In this document: piece after piece, positions 35,111 through 46,842 of the stretch
How positions within the stretch are numbered: position 1 is the stretch's first letter
How the letters are laid out: the number at the start of each line of letters is the position of its first letter
DNA from: Acanthornis magna
Lineage: Eukaryota; Chordata; Aves; Passeriformes; Acanthizidae
Assembly: GCA_036785705.1 (NCBI GenBank)
Contig: JAWUZG010000359.1
Location: forward strand, 372,001 to 436,000
Reading direction: 5' to 3'
Length of the DNA: 64,000 nt
Position numbers and translations under genes: made by a program
The notes under the pieces: generated by a model
Database searches by the model: none
Told to the model about the DNA's origin: nothing
Seen by the model: only the letters and a program-made list of their open reading frames with translations

Positions 35111-35319
35111 TTTGGTGGTTTTTGGGGGTTTTTTTTTTGGTTTTTTGTTTGTGGTTTGTTTTGTTTGGTTTTTTGTTTGGTTTTGGGTGCTTTTTGTTGG
35201 GGTTTTTTTGTTGTGTTTTTTTTTTGTTTTGTTTTTGTGGGTTTTTTTTTTTAATTTTGGGGTTTTTTTGGTTTTGGGGTGTTTTTTTGTTTGTTTGTGG
35301 TGTTTTTGGTTTTTGTTTC
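35111..35319. repeat. G/T-only low-complexity tract
   Basis: About 210 bp made almost wholly of G and T on the plus strand, with T runs and short G runs (two to five). The complement is A/C only. Translation gives Phe-Val-Trp-Gly or Lys-Pro-Thr-Asn repeat ORFs that are artefacts. Similar strand-skewed tracts are uncommon elsewhere in the window. Confidence 0.9.
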
Positions 35320-37634
35320 TGGGCATGAGAGGCAAAGGGAGAGGCGGAAAAGATAGATTTTGGCAAAAAAGAGTTTCAGTTGACAGAAGACAGAAGTCTT
35401 CCCAAAATGTTTCTGACTACCTCCATTGCAGAATCTTAGGTAATCTTACTTCTATTACTGCATTACAGTGCTTTCAGACAAGAATCATTCTATTCCACAA
35501 GGTGCATAGGGAATGGGAATGTAACTCTTAGGTGTCCTCTCTGTTGGAGAAGAGTCTCACTAAGATGCACAAAAAATGGAAACATCTGTGTTTTTCCAGG
35601 CAGATATGCTTTAAAGCAGATGTGAATTCATCTATATATTCAAAGAGTATTTATGAATGTGATTTCATACTAAATTTCCAGGTGGTGATACTAAACTAAA
35701 ACGAAACTAAATACTAGCCATCATTTTAATGATAGAGTTAGTGTCTATTTGATGCTTCATGAGAATAGTTCTTTATAGTCCTTCCCTTGCTGACATCAGT
35801 AGCTTTTGTGTTTTCCTGGTTGTGCTGGTGGCTATACATTGGTTATGAATAGAAAGGAATAAGTTTTAGAGATATGCTGCAAGTAAGCAGATTGGTAGTT
35901 CCAGTTCCATTTCTCATTGTCTAAGAAGAAGTCTAATTCTTTTTGGACTTTTCATAGACCTCTGACTAGGCTAGTGTTAGTCTTGGATTGACCCAGCAAG
36001 TTTTCAGCTACTAAGCTTGAGTAATGAATGTAAAGGGAAAAGTCTGAGAGCTTAGCTGGTTGGTGTGTCAGCAGCTTCTCAATAGTAAGAGATTGATGTT
36101 CTCAAGTTTGTGACTTCAGCTAGCTGATTATGCCCACTCCAAAAGAGGGTGAGAAGGTTGGTTCCCTAAATGGTGAGATAATTCTTCCTGCTATTTGTGA
36201 CTGTTTTGCGTGACTGGTGTTTATTACAGAAGGTTGGATGAAATTGCGTGCATGTGGTCTTGGGGGAAAGAGAATATTCTTTAGTCAATTGCATGTAGGC
36301 TTTTATCAAACGGAGATGGTCTTCAAGGACTGGAAACTTAAAAGACAGTAATTCTTGCTAGTTTCAGTTCCATTTTTAGACTCAACAAACAGAATGTTCA
36401 ACCTCCCCCAACAGGGAGGGAAATTGAATTTGGCTTCCTCCTTCTTAGAAAGAAGCTCATGAAAAGGATCAGAGCAGGCTGTAAAAGCAGAAGAGCGTCA
36501 TGAAGAAGACCAATCCTATCCTCTTAGTATTACTCTTGGGCATTGGATTTGAATGAAATGTGTCAAATCTGTGTTCCTGGCTATCACATCAGTATGAGGT
36601 ACTTCAGCTGCTGTACACCTCTCCTAAAGCTAAAAATAGAATCCAAATAGTCTTGATTCCATGGTCACAATTCCCCCTGTGACGTTGGCACGTGAGAAAG
36701 GTGCAAGAAAGTGTATCTGTAAATTATTTCAATCATCTATCTAAATCACTAGTCATTGATTTCCTGTAGATTTAAGGCGGTCAGTTGCCCATATCTTTCA
36801 GAATTTTTGGTCATGTTTTTCCTGGGATTCTTTCAATCTTTCCCCATTAGTTCAGTGTCGGCTCTCAATCCCTTTCTCACATTTGAAGTACCTCGATAGC
36901 CTGGAAATGTGGGGTTATTTTTATTTATCACATCATTATTCTCTTCCAAGGGTTGTTTGCCTGAGGTCTCATTTATGCTGATTTTCTGCTAGTTTATTTT
37001 CAGACAGGTGTTTCAGTAGTGAGAACTAACTTGCAGTGGGAACTGTTAGCTTGCCTCGGTTCACAGGCATCAATTCTAGCTCAAAACAAGCAAGAACCAC
37101 AAGTAGCGATAAGAAGAGACTGGCAGCTGGTGTTATTGCAAGATGTTACGCTAACTCTAGGTAGCCAATGACATTGTGGGGTGGTGAATTGGGAGCCAAT
37201 GGATAGGAGACATAAATGTTAGAAAAAGTAGAAAAGAGGCCTTGTAAAATAAAGAGTAGTTCCTTTCTTTGACCAGAAGCTGTTGTGGTGAGTTTTTTTA
37301 CGTGCCATGTCCGTCTCAATAACGACAGTTTCGGAATAGCAAGTACACATCTCTCTAGCCTGCTTTTCTTTTTAGTTGGTCTGTCTTGCAAATGGAATGA
37401 CTTGAACATCTCAGACAAGAATTTCTCTCCAGAAGACATTTCACTTGAAGGGCATATATTTATATCTCTAAGATCATCTACTGATGAGGCCGACAGCTGG
37501 TCTGAGGCCTCACAGAGTTGGACCTAAATGCAGTCAGAATTTACCCATGAGATTTTGCAGCCCCAGTGAAAGCCAGAGCAAAAGCCAAGAAGATAATCAG
37601 TGAAAGAAAACGCTCTGGACACAAAGAGATGTTC

Positions 37635-37905
37635 TTGTTATGGAGCATGAAGTGTGTACAAGAAGGAACTTGCCCAGAATTTGTAACCAACTCTACTTTT
37701 GCTTGTATAGCTCATTGTATTACTGCTTGAATTGCCATTGTTTGTTAGACAGCCTTGTCATTGTTTGCTAGCCGCCAATCTTCATGTGCCACAGTAATTA
37801 TGAAAAGGTGTAAGAGCAGCAGCAGCAGAGAATAATAAAAAACTTCTTCTGGCTTTGGATTACAAGAAGCGTGTGTGTCGTTGTCAGTCTCGAGAAGTGA
37901 CAATC
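37635..37905 (+). mobile_element. Possible LTR remnant
   Basis: A stretch starting TGTTATGGAGCATG is followed by AATAAA (37834-37839). After that come a GT-rich segment (GTGTGTCGTTG) and GTGACA, resembling the R-U5 end of an LTR. No target-site duplication is evident, the start is uncertain and no internal viral sequence adjoins. Confidence 0.35.
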
Positions 37906-39264
37906 TACCTAAAATCTTGGCACTGAAGAAACTAGTGGTTTGCCAGGAAGATGAGAAGTAGAAATGCTACAGAGCTGCTATGTGCCTATTAATGGGATGC
38001 CAGGCAGTGAAGCAGTGGACATTTCTGGGGTTGAGCACAATGTTGCTGCCTTGGTGTCAGTTTTCTCAATGTATCAGTGGCATTTCTAGCTAGAAGTATG
38101 CTGCCCAGAGTCTTTCTAGTATTTGATGCTGTTTCTTTGCTGTCATTTTCATACCTTCCTTCTGATCAAAGGATGATATACTCTTTCTCTTTTGAAAATC
38201 CCTGTTAGAAAACACTATCTTGGACTAGTCATCACTCCCCTTTTCTTTTGCCTCATTTGTCATTTTCATAGACTCACTGCAAATTTCTGCTAAAGTCGAT
38301 AAGAATTCTAGCGTTTCTTATACCACTTAACAGGGTTGATGCTCTTGAGTGCTTTCCTCTTTCCTACTGCTTGTTTCTGACCTAGTGGCCTCTTTTGGTG
38401 ATCAGCATTTTGCTGTGATTTGGTCAAATCTGGCATCCCAACTCACAACTCGTATGGTGGGATTTAAAGGGCTTGGATGGCTTCCTTTCAGAGACTGCCA
38501 TGCACTGCTCTATAAGTCACCAGGACTTCATCTTCCATAGGTCGTTTCAGGATTGAATGCCCTTCCTTGGAATGTAGACAATCTAGCAGAAAGCACCACA
38601 TTCCCTGCAAGGCCTGTCTTCCCAAAGGACCATTAAGAAAGATTGCTTTTCTCCTCTGACTAATGTGCCAGTATTTGGATGGAGCATTTAGTACGGAAAG
38701 TGAACCTGTTGGAACCTGGGATCTCATCACAGGCAATATCTCATGCTTGCCTGTAAGACTTGCTCTTTTGGATCCTAATTCTATTCAGAGTACATGTAGG
38801 ATTTTTTTCACTGAAGCCACTCATCAATGTCTCTTTTCTTATCAAATGAGTCTGAAGTGTGCATCCTGAGGATGCATCCCCACTCAAGGTTATAAGGTTA
38901 ATTCTAATATTGGTGGCTCACACCTGCAGTTACATTTGGAAAAGAGTTGATTTTCCAAAGCTACGTGTTGCAGGCCTTTGAAGACAAAAGGCAGTCTTTG
39001 CCTTTTGCAAGAATTCCCCCTAGGAGGACTTGTGTTCATTTTGATTTCTAAGCTGTTGGCCCTGTTGCTGGCTTCACTGTTGCTTAAGAATCTAAAAAAG
39101 CAGATTGTATTCTCTTCTGGTACGCTCATTCCCCCCTCTCTGCTTTGGGTGCCCTAGTCTACCAGCCAGTGGGACTCATTTGGTATCCATTACTAGCGCA
39201 AATTCTGCATCGTTTCAGGCACTTACAAACGCCAGTTGCCAAGGAGCATAACCATTCAAGGGGC
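37906..39264. other. Spacer, unassigned
   Basis: No gene or element recognised; all ORFs are under 85 codons. Confidence 0.5.
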
Positions 39265-39480
39265 AAAGAATCGGAGGGCTGAGCGAACGGCTCTTTGCAG
39301 CGTGGCAAGGCTGCCAACAGAAGGGGCTACTCGGAGAGTACATTCTCCACGCATGCTACCTCCTCTGGCAGCTCCAGCTGCTCAAGTTCTGCAAGCCTGA
39401 CGCTGGGGCAAAGTGCTTCTCTCTCTCTCTCTTTCTTGCTCGCTCCCTCTGTCTCTCTCTCCCCCACAAAAGAAGTCTGT
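39265..39480 (+). repeat. Diverged spacer copy of the GC-rich repeat unit (copy E)
   Basis: It keeps the unit's order: CGAACGGCTCTTTGCAG, AACAGAAGGGGCTAC, GGAGAGTACATTCTCCACGC, CTGGCAGCTCCAGCTGC, GCTGGGGCAAAGTGCTTCTC, then (TC)n. It matches units A and B in the left arm but with many substitutions. It shows that the unit belongs to a dispersed family older than the present arm identity. Confidence 0.8.
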
Positions 39481-41726
39481 CTGAAATGTTACTCAGAGTT
39501 TAAAAGGCCACCCTGTACAATGTGTTGCTGACAGTGTGCGGTAACTGCAGCTTAGCTTCTGGTGATGGTAACGTGGGTTAAATGTCATTCCTTCTGCTGT
39601 GCTGGAAACTCTGCGGCTGTCTACGCAGACATACACAACAAAGGCTAGGATGGTTTAGCTCGAGAACTAAAGTTAAAGTGTGTTTTAAAACCTTGCCAGC
39701 AAGGTGAATTCAACCTCCTTTATTTATGTACACTGGAGTCCAAAGAGAATTTCCATGTAGTTTTTGTCATTTCCATCTGTCATTTCCAGCTGTCATTGCT
39801 TAGCTGCTGAATGTGAGACTCCCTCAAGATTGATGTAAGTTGCCTAGTTCAGAGGGGGTCAATAGACGTGCTCCTGCTCTGGCAGGAGAGTGGCTTAGAT
39901 GAGAAGATTTTTGCAGTCTTACTGCAGTCTACTCTGTGTGATCTCGATAAGAAACTGGTGGGAAGTTTTCTGAAGGTAGTCAGGAAGTTGGCAACATGGA
40001 CAGCTTAGAATGGAATGCTTGCTGCAGTGCTGCCATGGTAAAGATAGAAAGAACTGAAAAGATTAAAAAGGGCAAACCAAAAAGAAGCAGTTGAAAGTAA
40101 AAGAAAATTAACCATTCTTCCATTCTTCAAATGGATCACTCTTTCAGTCATCATTTTAATGCCATTTCACAGCCTGAGTTGGTATCCCTGAGAAGGAATC
40201 TGAGGCAGAGCAAGCTTTGGGATGGAGTCGATGCGATAAACAGAGGCCAAGTGGCATTTTTTGCATAAAATAGAAGTAGTGCTTGAGATACTTCAGGTAC
40301 TTAGCTCACGTTTGCTCAGAATTTGACTGTCATGACTGTCATTTAAATTTTTCACGGAAAGCTCCAAATAGCTATGTTTATGTAAAACTGGTAATTCATC
40401 TCCTGTATTTGTGTGAAGCAGGTGAAGCCTTTTGAGGTCAACAGTGTTGCTTAAGCTTTTCTGTTGTATCCCTGTTGCATATTGTGCTTAAGGGTTATGA
40501 GTCTACTTGAGAATTGTCATGTGGGAGAATAGAATACTTTTTCTCTTTGAAAGCTCATGTCATTTGGCCTAATTCCAGCAAATAATCCATTCAGTCCCCA
40601 GCTTGCATATTTGACGCATATTCTAAGCTTTTAAACTAGTAACAAATGCACTCTAAAATATTTTCCTTTTTGAAGCACACAAAATGCTTGCTTCATTTGC
40701 AGTTGGTAACTATGCCATGAACGACATGTCTGCAGTCTTCTAATGTACACCATGTTTAGACAAGTAACTGAAAACAAAGAACTAGTAGTTCCTTCAGCTG
40801 GGAAATATTTTTAAGTTGTTTTTTGAATATACAAAACATACACTTACCTTATGCACTGCATGCAGCTTCAATTGTCATAAAAACAAACCTGATTTTTATG
40901 TTTGGAGAGCACAGTTTTCCACAGTTTTCCACACTTGTTCTTGGCACAGTTTTCTACTTCCATGACTTTTAAGACACCATCGGGTACTTCTAAGATACTG
41001 TAGGAAGATGAAAAGGAGGAGAGGTTGTGTCTTATTTCTGACTTCCTTTAGTTTTCTTTCTTTTTTTACTTCCTCTTGTTCTTTTGCATGTCACCTTTCA
41101 AGATACTGTGTGGTTTAGATTTAGATCTGCATTTTAATCAACTATACTTTTTCTCTGTAACTCTCTGAAATTTTTTTAAAACCCCTGTAAATATGCATTT
41201 TTTGTATGGTTTGCTAGCAACATATAAAATCTTGCTGCTGCTGTAAAATGCTTTTATTTGATTTGCTTTTTTATCACCATTCAAATTGAAAGGGATCCTT
41301 TCCTGTCTTCACTGCTTTTGTACTGAATTCAGTTCAGCAATGTGGGCTAATGGTGCCAAAAAGTTCTGCCGAAGGAAAGGAGCCACAGATAGATTGAGCA
41401 AGACACATGGTTGAAGTGTCTTGTAGAGATTCAAAATGGCTCTACCATTCCGGCAGTGTGTTTTCACAGTAAGAGTTGATGAGGTATTTGACTAGCATTA
41501 CTTTGACAGAAGATAGCAGCAAAATGTACATTATCGCCACCATTACTTATCATTGTCTAAGGAAATTCATTCTTGCTGTTACATAAAACATCTTAGTAGA
41601 GCCAAAGACGATAGAAATGCTACTTTGTTCTGGATTCATTAAAACTAAACGTGTCTGTGGACAGAATTGGCCGGCCTGATGCTGTGAACTCCTAGCTGTC
41701 GAGAGTCACTGGTTTCAGTGAGCTGT
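39481..41726. other. Spacer, unassigned
   Basis: AT-rich with no recognised gene. A CACAGTTTTC motif is locally repeated three times near 40910-40955. Confidence 0.5.
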
Positions 41727-41818
41727 CAGGAGGACTGTACTTTCAGTGGGCTTTCCTTGTGTGTCTGTAAGGTGGAGAGTTCTCTGGGACTTTGAGCCCT
41801 GAGAGTATCATGAACACA
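41727..41818. repeat. Diverged inner extension of the right arm
   Basis: The reverse complement matches 27230-27321 at about 87%, with a shared core such as CATGATACTCTCAGGGCTCA and AAGGAAAGCCCACTGA. It is separated from the high-identity arm by 41819-42252. Confidence 0.8.
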
Positions 41819-42252
41819 AGCATGGTGTAGCTCTTTGGCCAGCAGTGGTATGCTGAGGTGTGATGGATTACTCCCAGACTTTCTGTGCTGGAAAGGTTTT
41901 GTGCCCCTGTGAAGAACAAGACTTCCATTTTCCTGCGCAGACACTTCCATTTTCCTGTATGTTGCAATGGTACGTTGAAGTAATCGAGTGCTATTTGCAT
42001 GAAGGTCAGTGAGCTTGGCCTATGAAGCGTCTCGTGTTTGATCTGTTTCGGGTTTCAGCAAACAGCAAAACTTCCAATGACGCCGGTGAGAATAAGATGA
42101 AGCTGCTGCTGTATTTCACATATTTGCATAATAAAATGGTGGTTCTTGCAAATCTTTTCAATGGCAATTTCAAGTACTGAAACAGCAGCTCTGCTCAGGG
42201 CAATTCTGAAATTGACTTGAGTTGTTTTCCATGTTTCTTAGAGGGTGAACTG
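41819..42252. other. 434-bp segment present only on the right side of the palindrome
   Basis: This lies between the diverged inner extension and the high-identity arm, with no counterpart on the left. It is either an insertion here or, given the microhomology at the left junction, a deletion on the left. No element ends are visible. Confidence 0.7.
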
Positions 42253-44359
42253 AGGGCACTTCCAGTTTTCAAGGCAAGGCATCTCACAGTATCCTCCAAA
42301 AAGATTGCTCAATGAAAAGGCAAAACTACTGGGGTGAAAGGGGGAAAGTCCGCATCCTGCTTTATGTAATTAGAATCTGCCAGATGGTCAACAATCATTT
42401 GTTTCATTAGGTAGCAGCGTAGTTTTTCACTCTCACAGATCCCAAAAAGCTTAAAACATCCAGCAGCTGCTTCCTTGCAACAAGTGCCACAGCCAAGAGC
42501 CAGGCCTGGTTTCCCCTTGCAGCTTACAAACTCTGCCAGACATACGGGTGATTCTCACTTCGCTTCTCAGCTACACGTGAGCACAGGCTCTCAGGATGGC
42601 AGAGTCCTTAAAGTGAAGAGCAGTTCCACTGCAAACAGCTCAATGGGCCACGAGAGAACACTTTCTCTGACCCGCCCCCTTGCCCTTTCCTTGCAGCATT
42701 TCCTCTCCAGAGCACGCACTGAGGCTCTGCACTTTGCTTCTCAGCTGAGTGTATTGTCACATTGCCAGAGTCCCATACGTCCATCTCCTTCTCGCACAGA
42801 CGAGTGCTTCTGTCAAAACGTGCCAATGCCACGCGCTCTCCTTCCCAGCTATTTGCACTGTCACATTCTCTGTCCCGCTTGCAGTCTGAATCTAAACTGA
42901 GAAGTTTCTGGCTGCACCTCGCATGCACAGATGTGCCAGGAGGAAAAGGTTGCTCAGACCTTGGTGCTTAAGTTAGAAAAGGTCCATTCGCTCCACAATC
43001 AAATGAGAGCTTCCTTCGCTTTACACCCTGCAAACTTCCAGCCTTGCCTTCCCTTCTCCTTCTAGGACTCTCATTGCCTTGCCTACCTCTCCCTTGCCTT
43101 GCCTTGCCCTGTAAATGCAGCAGTTGCCTTGTGTTGCCCTCGAAGCCCTCACTTGCCTTGCAGGACCTTGCTCACCCCTCCCCCACCTGGAATTCAAGAC
43201 CCCTCTTTTCAGGGCATTTCTTCAACTTGTCTTGCCCTGCCTGCTTCCCTGAGGAAGCCTTCAAGGCCTTCACATACCCGCAGTGTTTCAGGAGCATGTA
43301 AGAGGAAGCTCATAGGAGGTCATGTGAAGCCAGACCCGTCTGTCCCGGCAGCTTTTGTCTGGCACCAATTCTTGCATGGATGGCATTTTGGACAGGCAAT
43401 TCACATTTCTCTTCTGGGCTCTGGGACCAAGATGACACTTCTTCTGCATTGCAAGGAAAGCAGGTAGTCCCAGTGTTTTAGGTGCAGATTAGAGCTGGTG
43501 CAGGTGAGACCAAGGCCAGTCAAATCAGTCTTTCCTGGCTGCTTCCATCTGCCAGTAATCCATGAGCGTACCCCTCGCTTGTCTTGCCTTGCTAAACCAT
43601 CCTTGCTGTGCATTCCCTTTCATGCCCATTCCGTAACCTAGACCTGCTTACTGCTTGTGTCTGGGACTGAATTCATGTCGAAAGCCCTGCCATATTTGGT
43701 CCTGTGCTGTTGTGCACGTTCACGAGATAATGAAGAAAAGACAATGAAGAAAACTTTCTTGTTTAACTGCTTGGAACTTGACCCTAAAGAAAAAGAATGT
43801 GTTGGCAGTCGATGGGAAGTTAACCTGTGGAAGTGGTACAATGCATAACGGAGCTGTTGTTAGCATGGAGGTGCTATCACGAGCCATTGTGGCCCCATCT
43901 CACCCTCTGGCCAAGCGTGAGATGACATGGTAACTGGAAAAAATTCCACCATTCCAGGAGGAGGACAGATAAGGTGGGGTTCTGGGGTGGAGGGGGAGAG
44001 GAGGACATGAAGCATTCCTCTTGGGTCCAGGGGACACCCTGAAGGTGCACAGCCGACCTCCCCCTCCCCCCTGAGCACCATGCTCCATCTCTTTCTCCTG
44101 CTCAGCGGCTTTTCAAGAATCCAGGAGCTGGTATGTACTATTGGCTACAGCAACTAAGAAGATTAAGTTGCTTTCCAATCACAACTGTGTTTCAGATTTT
44201 TTGTGCACAGGCATCCTCCAGAACATTAACATTAATGGCAATGAGCATGATGGGATGCCCAGAGCACAAAAATTGACGCAAAGACCAGACAGGGCTTGGG
44301 CAGTGGAGCGCGTAGTTGCACCAAGAGAGTGAAACGCATAGCTGCACCAAGAGAGGCTG

Positions 44360-44409
44360 GTGGGTGTGGGTGTGGGTGTGTGGGTGGGTGGGTGCGTGGA
44401 TGGGTGTGT
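44360..44409. repeat. GGGTG-rich simple repeat, right copy
   Basis: Mirror of the CACCC-rich repeat at 25073-25122. Confidence 0.8.
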
Positions 44410-45742
44410 GAAAAGAGCAGGGCTCAATCAGCTAAGCGCAGGGCTGCACCAGGAGAGTGAAGCAGGTAGCTGCACTGAGAGATGCTGTTCTGTGTGAGTG
44501 TGTGGCATGTGGAAGGTCAAGATTTAGTCCAGGTGCCCGGCTGTATGTGGGAACTTAATGGTGTTTTTCTGTGTCTGTGATGTGACTGGTACCATACACT
44601 TGTAGTGGCGCGGCTTGACAATCTCCCAGGTCGAGGTCACCTGGTTACTTTGCTCTCCAGTTTTCCCTTGAAGGAAATCAGCTAGCTCTGCCCATCGCTC
44701 ACTAACAGCTCTTCTCCAAAGACAGCACACACCAGCCTGCGCTCTGGAGGTTCTGCTTACTGCAGTTTCCAACACTATTGCAAACAACCTTTTTGCTTTC
44801 TGTCATCCCCAAAACTTGCAGCACATACTTTGAAAATTCATAGAATGAAATCTCCAGTCTAGAAGACTGAATCACAAATTAGATAATCCATTTTGCTTGG
44901 ATAAACGTTAAAACCAGCAACTTGTAAGGCCACTCCATACTGTGGGTGTACAGAATTTAACACTACAAATTCACTTGCTACTAGAGCAGGGCTGAAAACA
45001 AAACAGAAAATGACTTGCTGGTAACAAATCATTAATAGTTGCTTGGATTTCTGCATCTCCTCCTGGAATTTTAAGTCTGGCATGTAGCCACCGTGTGGTA
45101 TCAAAAGGCTAATAGGCAGGTTTTCTTGATTCTTATCTCGATTCTGGGCGTTCCACTCCCCAAGGTCACCTAGCCTTGTATATTTTCAATTATCTCATCC
45201 AGAGGATTTCCTGTTTTATTAATTAAAAGGCTCATTATCACATTTGTGCATGCTTGGGGAGTAGTCTCAATCAGTCTATTTCTCATAGTAACAGATGTTC
45301 CCGATAAAAATCGCTGTTTCCATCCCTTTTTCTTTCATTCACTGTGTACGATTTCACAGGTCACACCCCAGGCACTCAGAGCATGGTTAATTATTTCCTG
45401 CGGGGTATTTAGCACCACATCCCTGAGCAGCCAAGGCGAGCAAATTTGTACCCTGTGCATTAATTTCAAGTGCATTCTGCTCAAAAGAATTTGGCTGCAG
45501 CACCAAGAATTTCTTTGAATTTCCTGCATCCAAGGTTGTAACTGAGGGTTTGAGATCACTTTCAAAATCATCAGCAGGAGTATCAGCAAAAACCAGACTG
45601 AATATCAAGCGACAGCACAACACAGTTCATTGACAACATTCAATGAACTGTTGCTTAACGAGCAGTTAAGGCACACCAAGGAAAAACAAGCAACAACAAA
45701 GCAAATAAAGTCCAGGAAATCAAAAGAAAAATGAACCAGGAA

Positions 45743-45745
<3 letters not shown>

Positions 45746-45803
<58 letters not shown>

Positions 45804-45805
45804 TG
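45746..45805. repeat. (TC)n(TG)n dinucleotide repeat, right copy
   Basis: Mirror of 23677-23736. Confidence 0.95.
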
Positions 45806-45966
45806 CATGTGACAAAAGGACAGTGAGGTAAGGATAAAAAGGAACATGGCTTAAAAGTTTACCAGCACTTTCACTTTACTTCTACTTAAAACTTAAACAT
45901 TTAACAAAGGAACAAGACTTCTATTTAACTTCACTTGTAACTTAGGACAGAACCTCACTTACAGGC

Positions 45967-46110
45967 CTAACTTTCTGAGATCTCAGATTGCAGTGTGGTG
46001 GCAGCAGCCACAAATGCCTGCCTTTGCAACATCATATCAGTCCTCAGCTGTTCTATGGCCTTGTCTCATTCCACTAACTGCTTTTCAAAGCTCTGTGTTC
46101 TTTTCAGCTG
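45967..46110 (-). pseudogene. Short possible coiled-coil coding fragment, right copy
   Basis: Mirror of 23372-23515, still open between the same stops and differing by at least one residue (Ala to Glu). Confidence 0.25.
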
Positions 46111-46574
46111 CTACTTTGTACGCAAATAACAGACATTCACCCTGGCATCCAGCATGAATAAGAAGACGCTCTTCAGAGCGTGTCTGAGGAGTTGGCACAA
46201 AATCCACAACAGTCTTTTAGCACTCCAGTGGTGTCTTCAGCCTCCTGTGGTTTGGGCCCAATACTTGTACAAGTTTCCAGCTTTCCCCACAATGTGCTCC
46301 ATGGTTCCTGCATCCACTCAAGTTGCTTCACTGGCAGACTCACAGCCTGAGGTTCCTTCTTACAGAATATCTCTACTAATGCACTACGACGTGGTCACAG
46401 CAGCAGAAATAGCAAAGATTTTCTTCTACGGGTATTCTCCAGCGATACCACAAACACAAAGGCCTGAAAAGCTTTTTCTAACGGACCTGTAAATAGAGGA
46501 TTACAATGCAAACACTGTGCAACAACAAGTGTATGGCACCAGTCACATCACAGACACAGAAAAACACCATGCTA

Positions 46575-46842
46575 AGCCTGGGGCAGGCATAGCATCATGC
46601 AGGCTCATCTCCAAAGGATGTTTCTCACTGCTACGAAGGTCTGGCAGCACCGGGACACGGGGACAATGTGCAGAGAGAGAGGGAGCGAGAGAGAGAGAGA
46701 AACACTTTGCCCCAGCTTTATTCTTACAAAACTCGTGCAGTTGCAGCTCCCGGAGAAGGTAGCGTGCGTGGAGAATGTGTTCTCCACATAGCCTCTTCTG
46801 TTTGCATCTTTGCCGGACCGCAGAGAGCCGCCCGCTTCTTTC
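46575..46842 (-). repeat. Single GC-rich repeat unit of the right arm (A/B chimera)
   Basis: Only one unit is present where the left arm has a tandem pair plus an inverted pair. Its inner side matches left unit B (CTACGAAGGTCTGGCAGC). Its outer side matches left unit A (GGAGAATGTGTTCTCCACAT and the following TTTGCATCTTTGCCGGACCG). That is the pattern expected from recombination between A and B. Confidence 0.85.

Larger units (their letters stand above)
34398..37630. other. Spacer, unassigned
   Basis: No gene recognised. It contains GA- and GT-rich tracts (listed separately) and AT-rich single-copy sequence. A 97-codon minus-strand ORF (37439-37146) has no domain I recognise. Confidence 0.5.
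27230..42252. other. Central spacer of the palindrome, about 15.0 kb
   Basis: This is largely single-copy sequence between the arms. It contains a minus-strand endogenous retrovirus relic in its left half (about 27586-33717), an unknown 236-codon ORF, low-complexity tracts, and a diverged copy of the arm's GC-rich unit. The first 92 bp on the left still pair, at lower identity, with 41727-41818. Confidence 0.9.
44461..46574. mobile_element. Segment bounded by inverted repeats, right copy, one end truncated
   Basis: The inner terminal repeat is complete (44461-44603). The outer one survives only as about 50 bp (46525-46574) and stops at AACACCAT, where it joins GCTAAGCCTGGGGC of the GC-rich unit. 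The loss of about 93 bp of this terminal repeat marks the right arm's deletion breakpoint. Confidence 0.55.

Noticed and set aside
27229..42253. Simple fold-back sequencing artefact
   Set aside because: A fold-back has little or no spacer and identical arms; here there is a 15-kb spacer and arm-specific indels. A haplotype mis-join is still possible.
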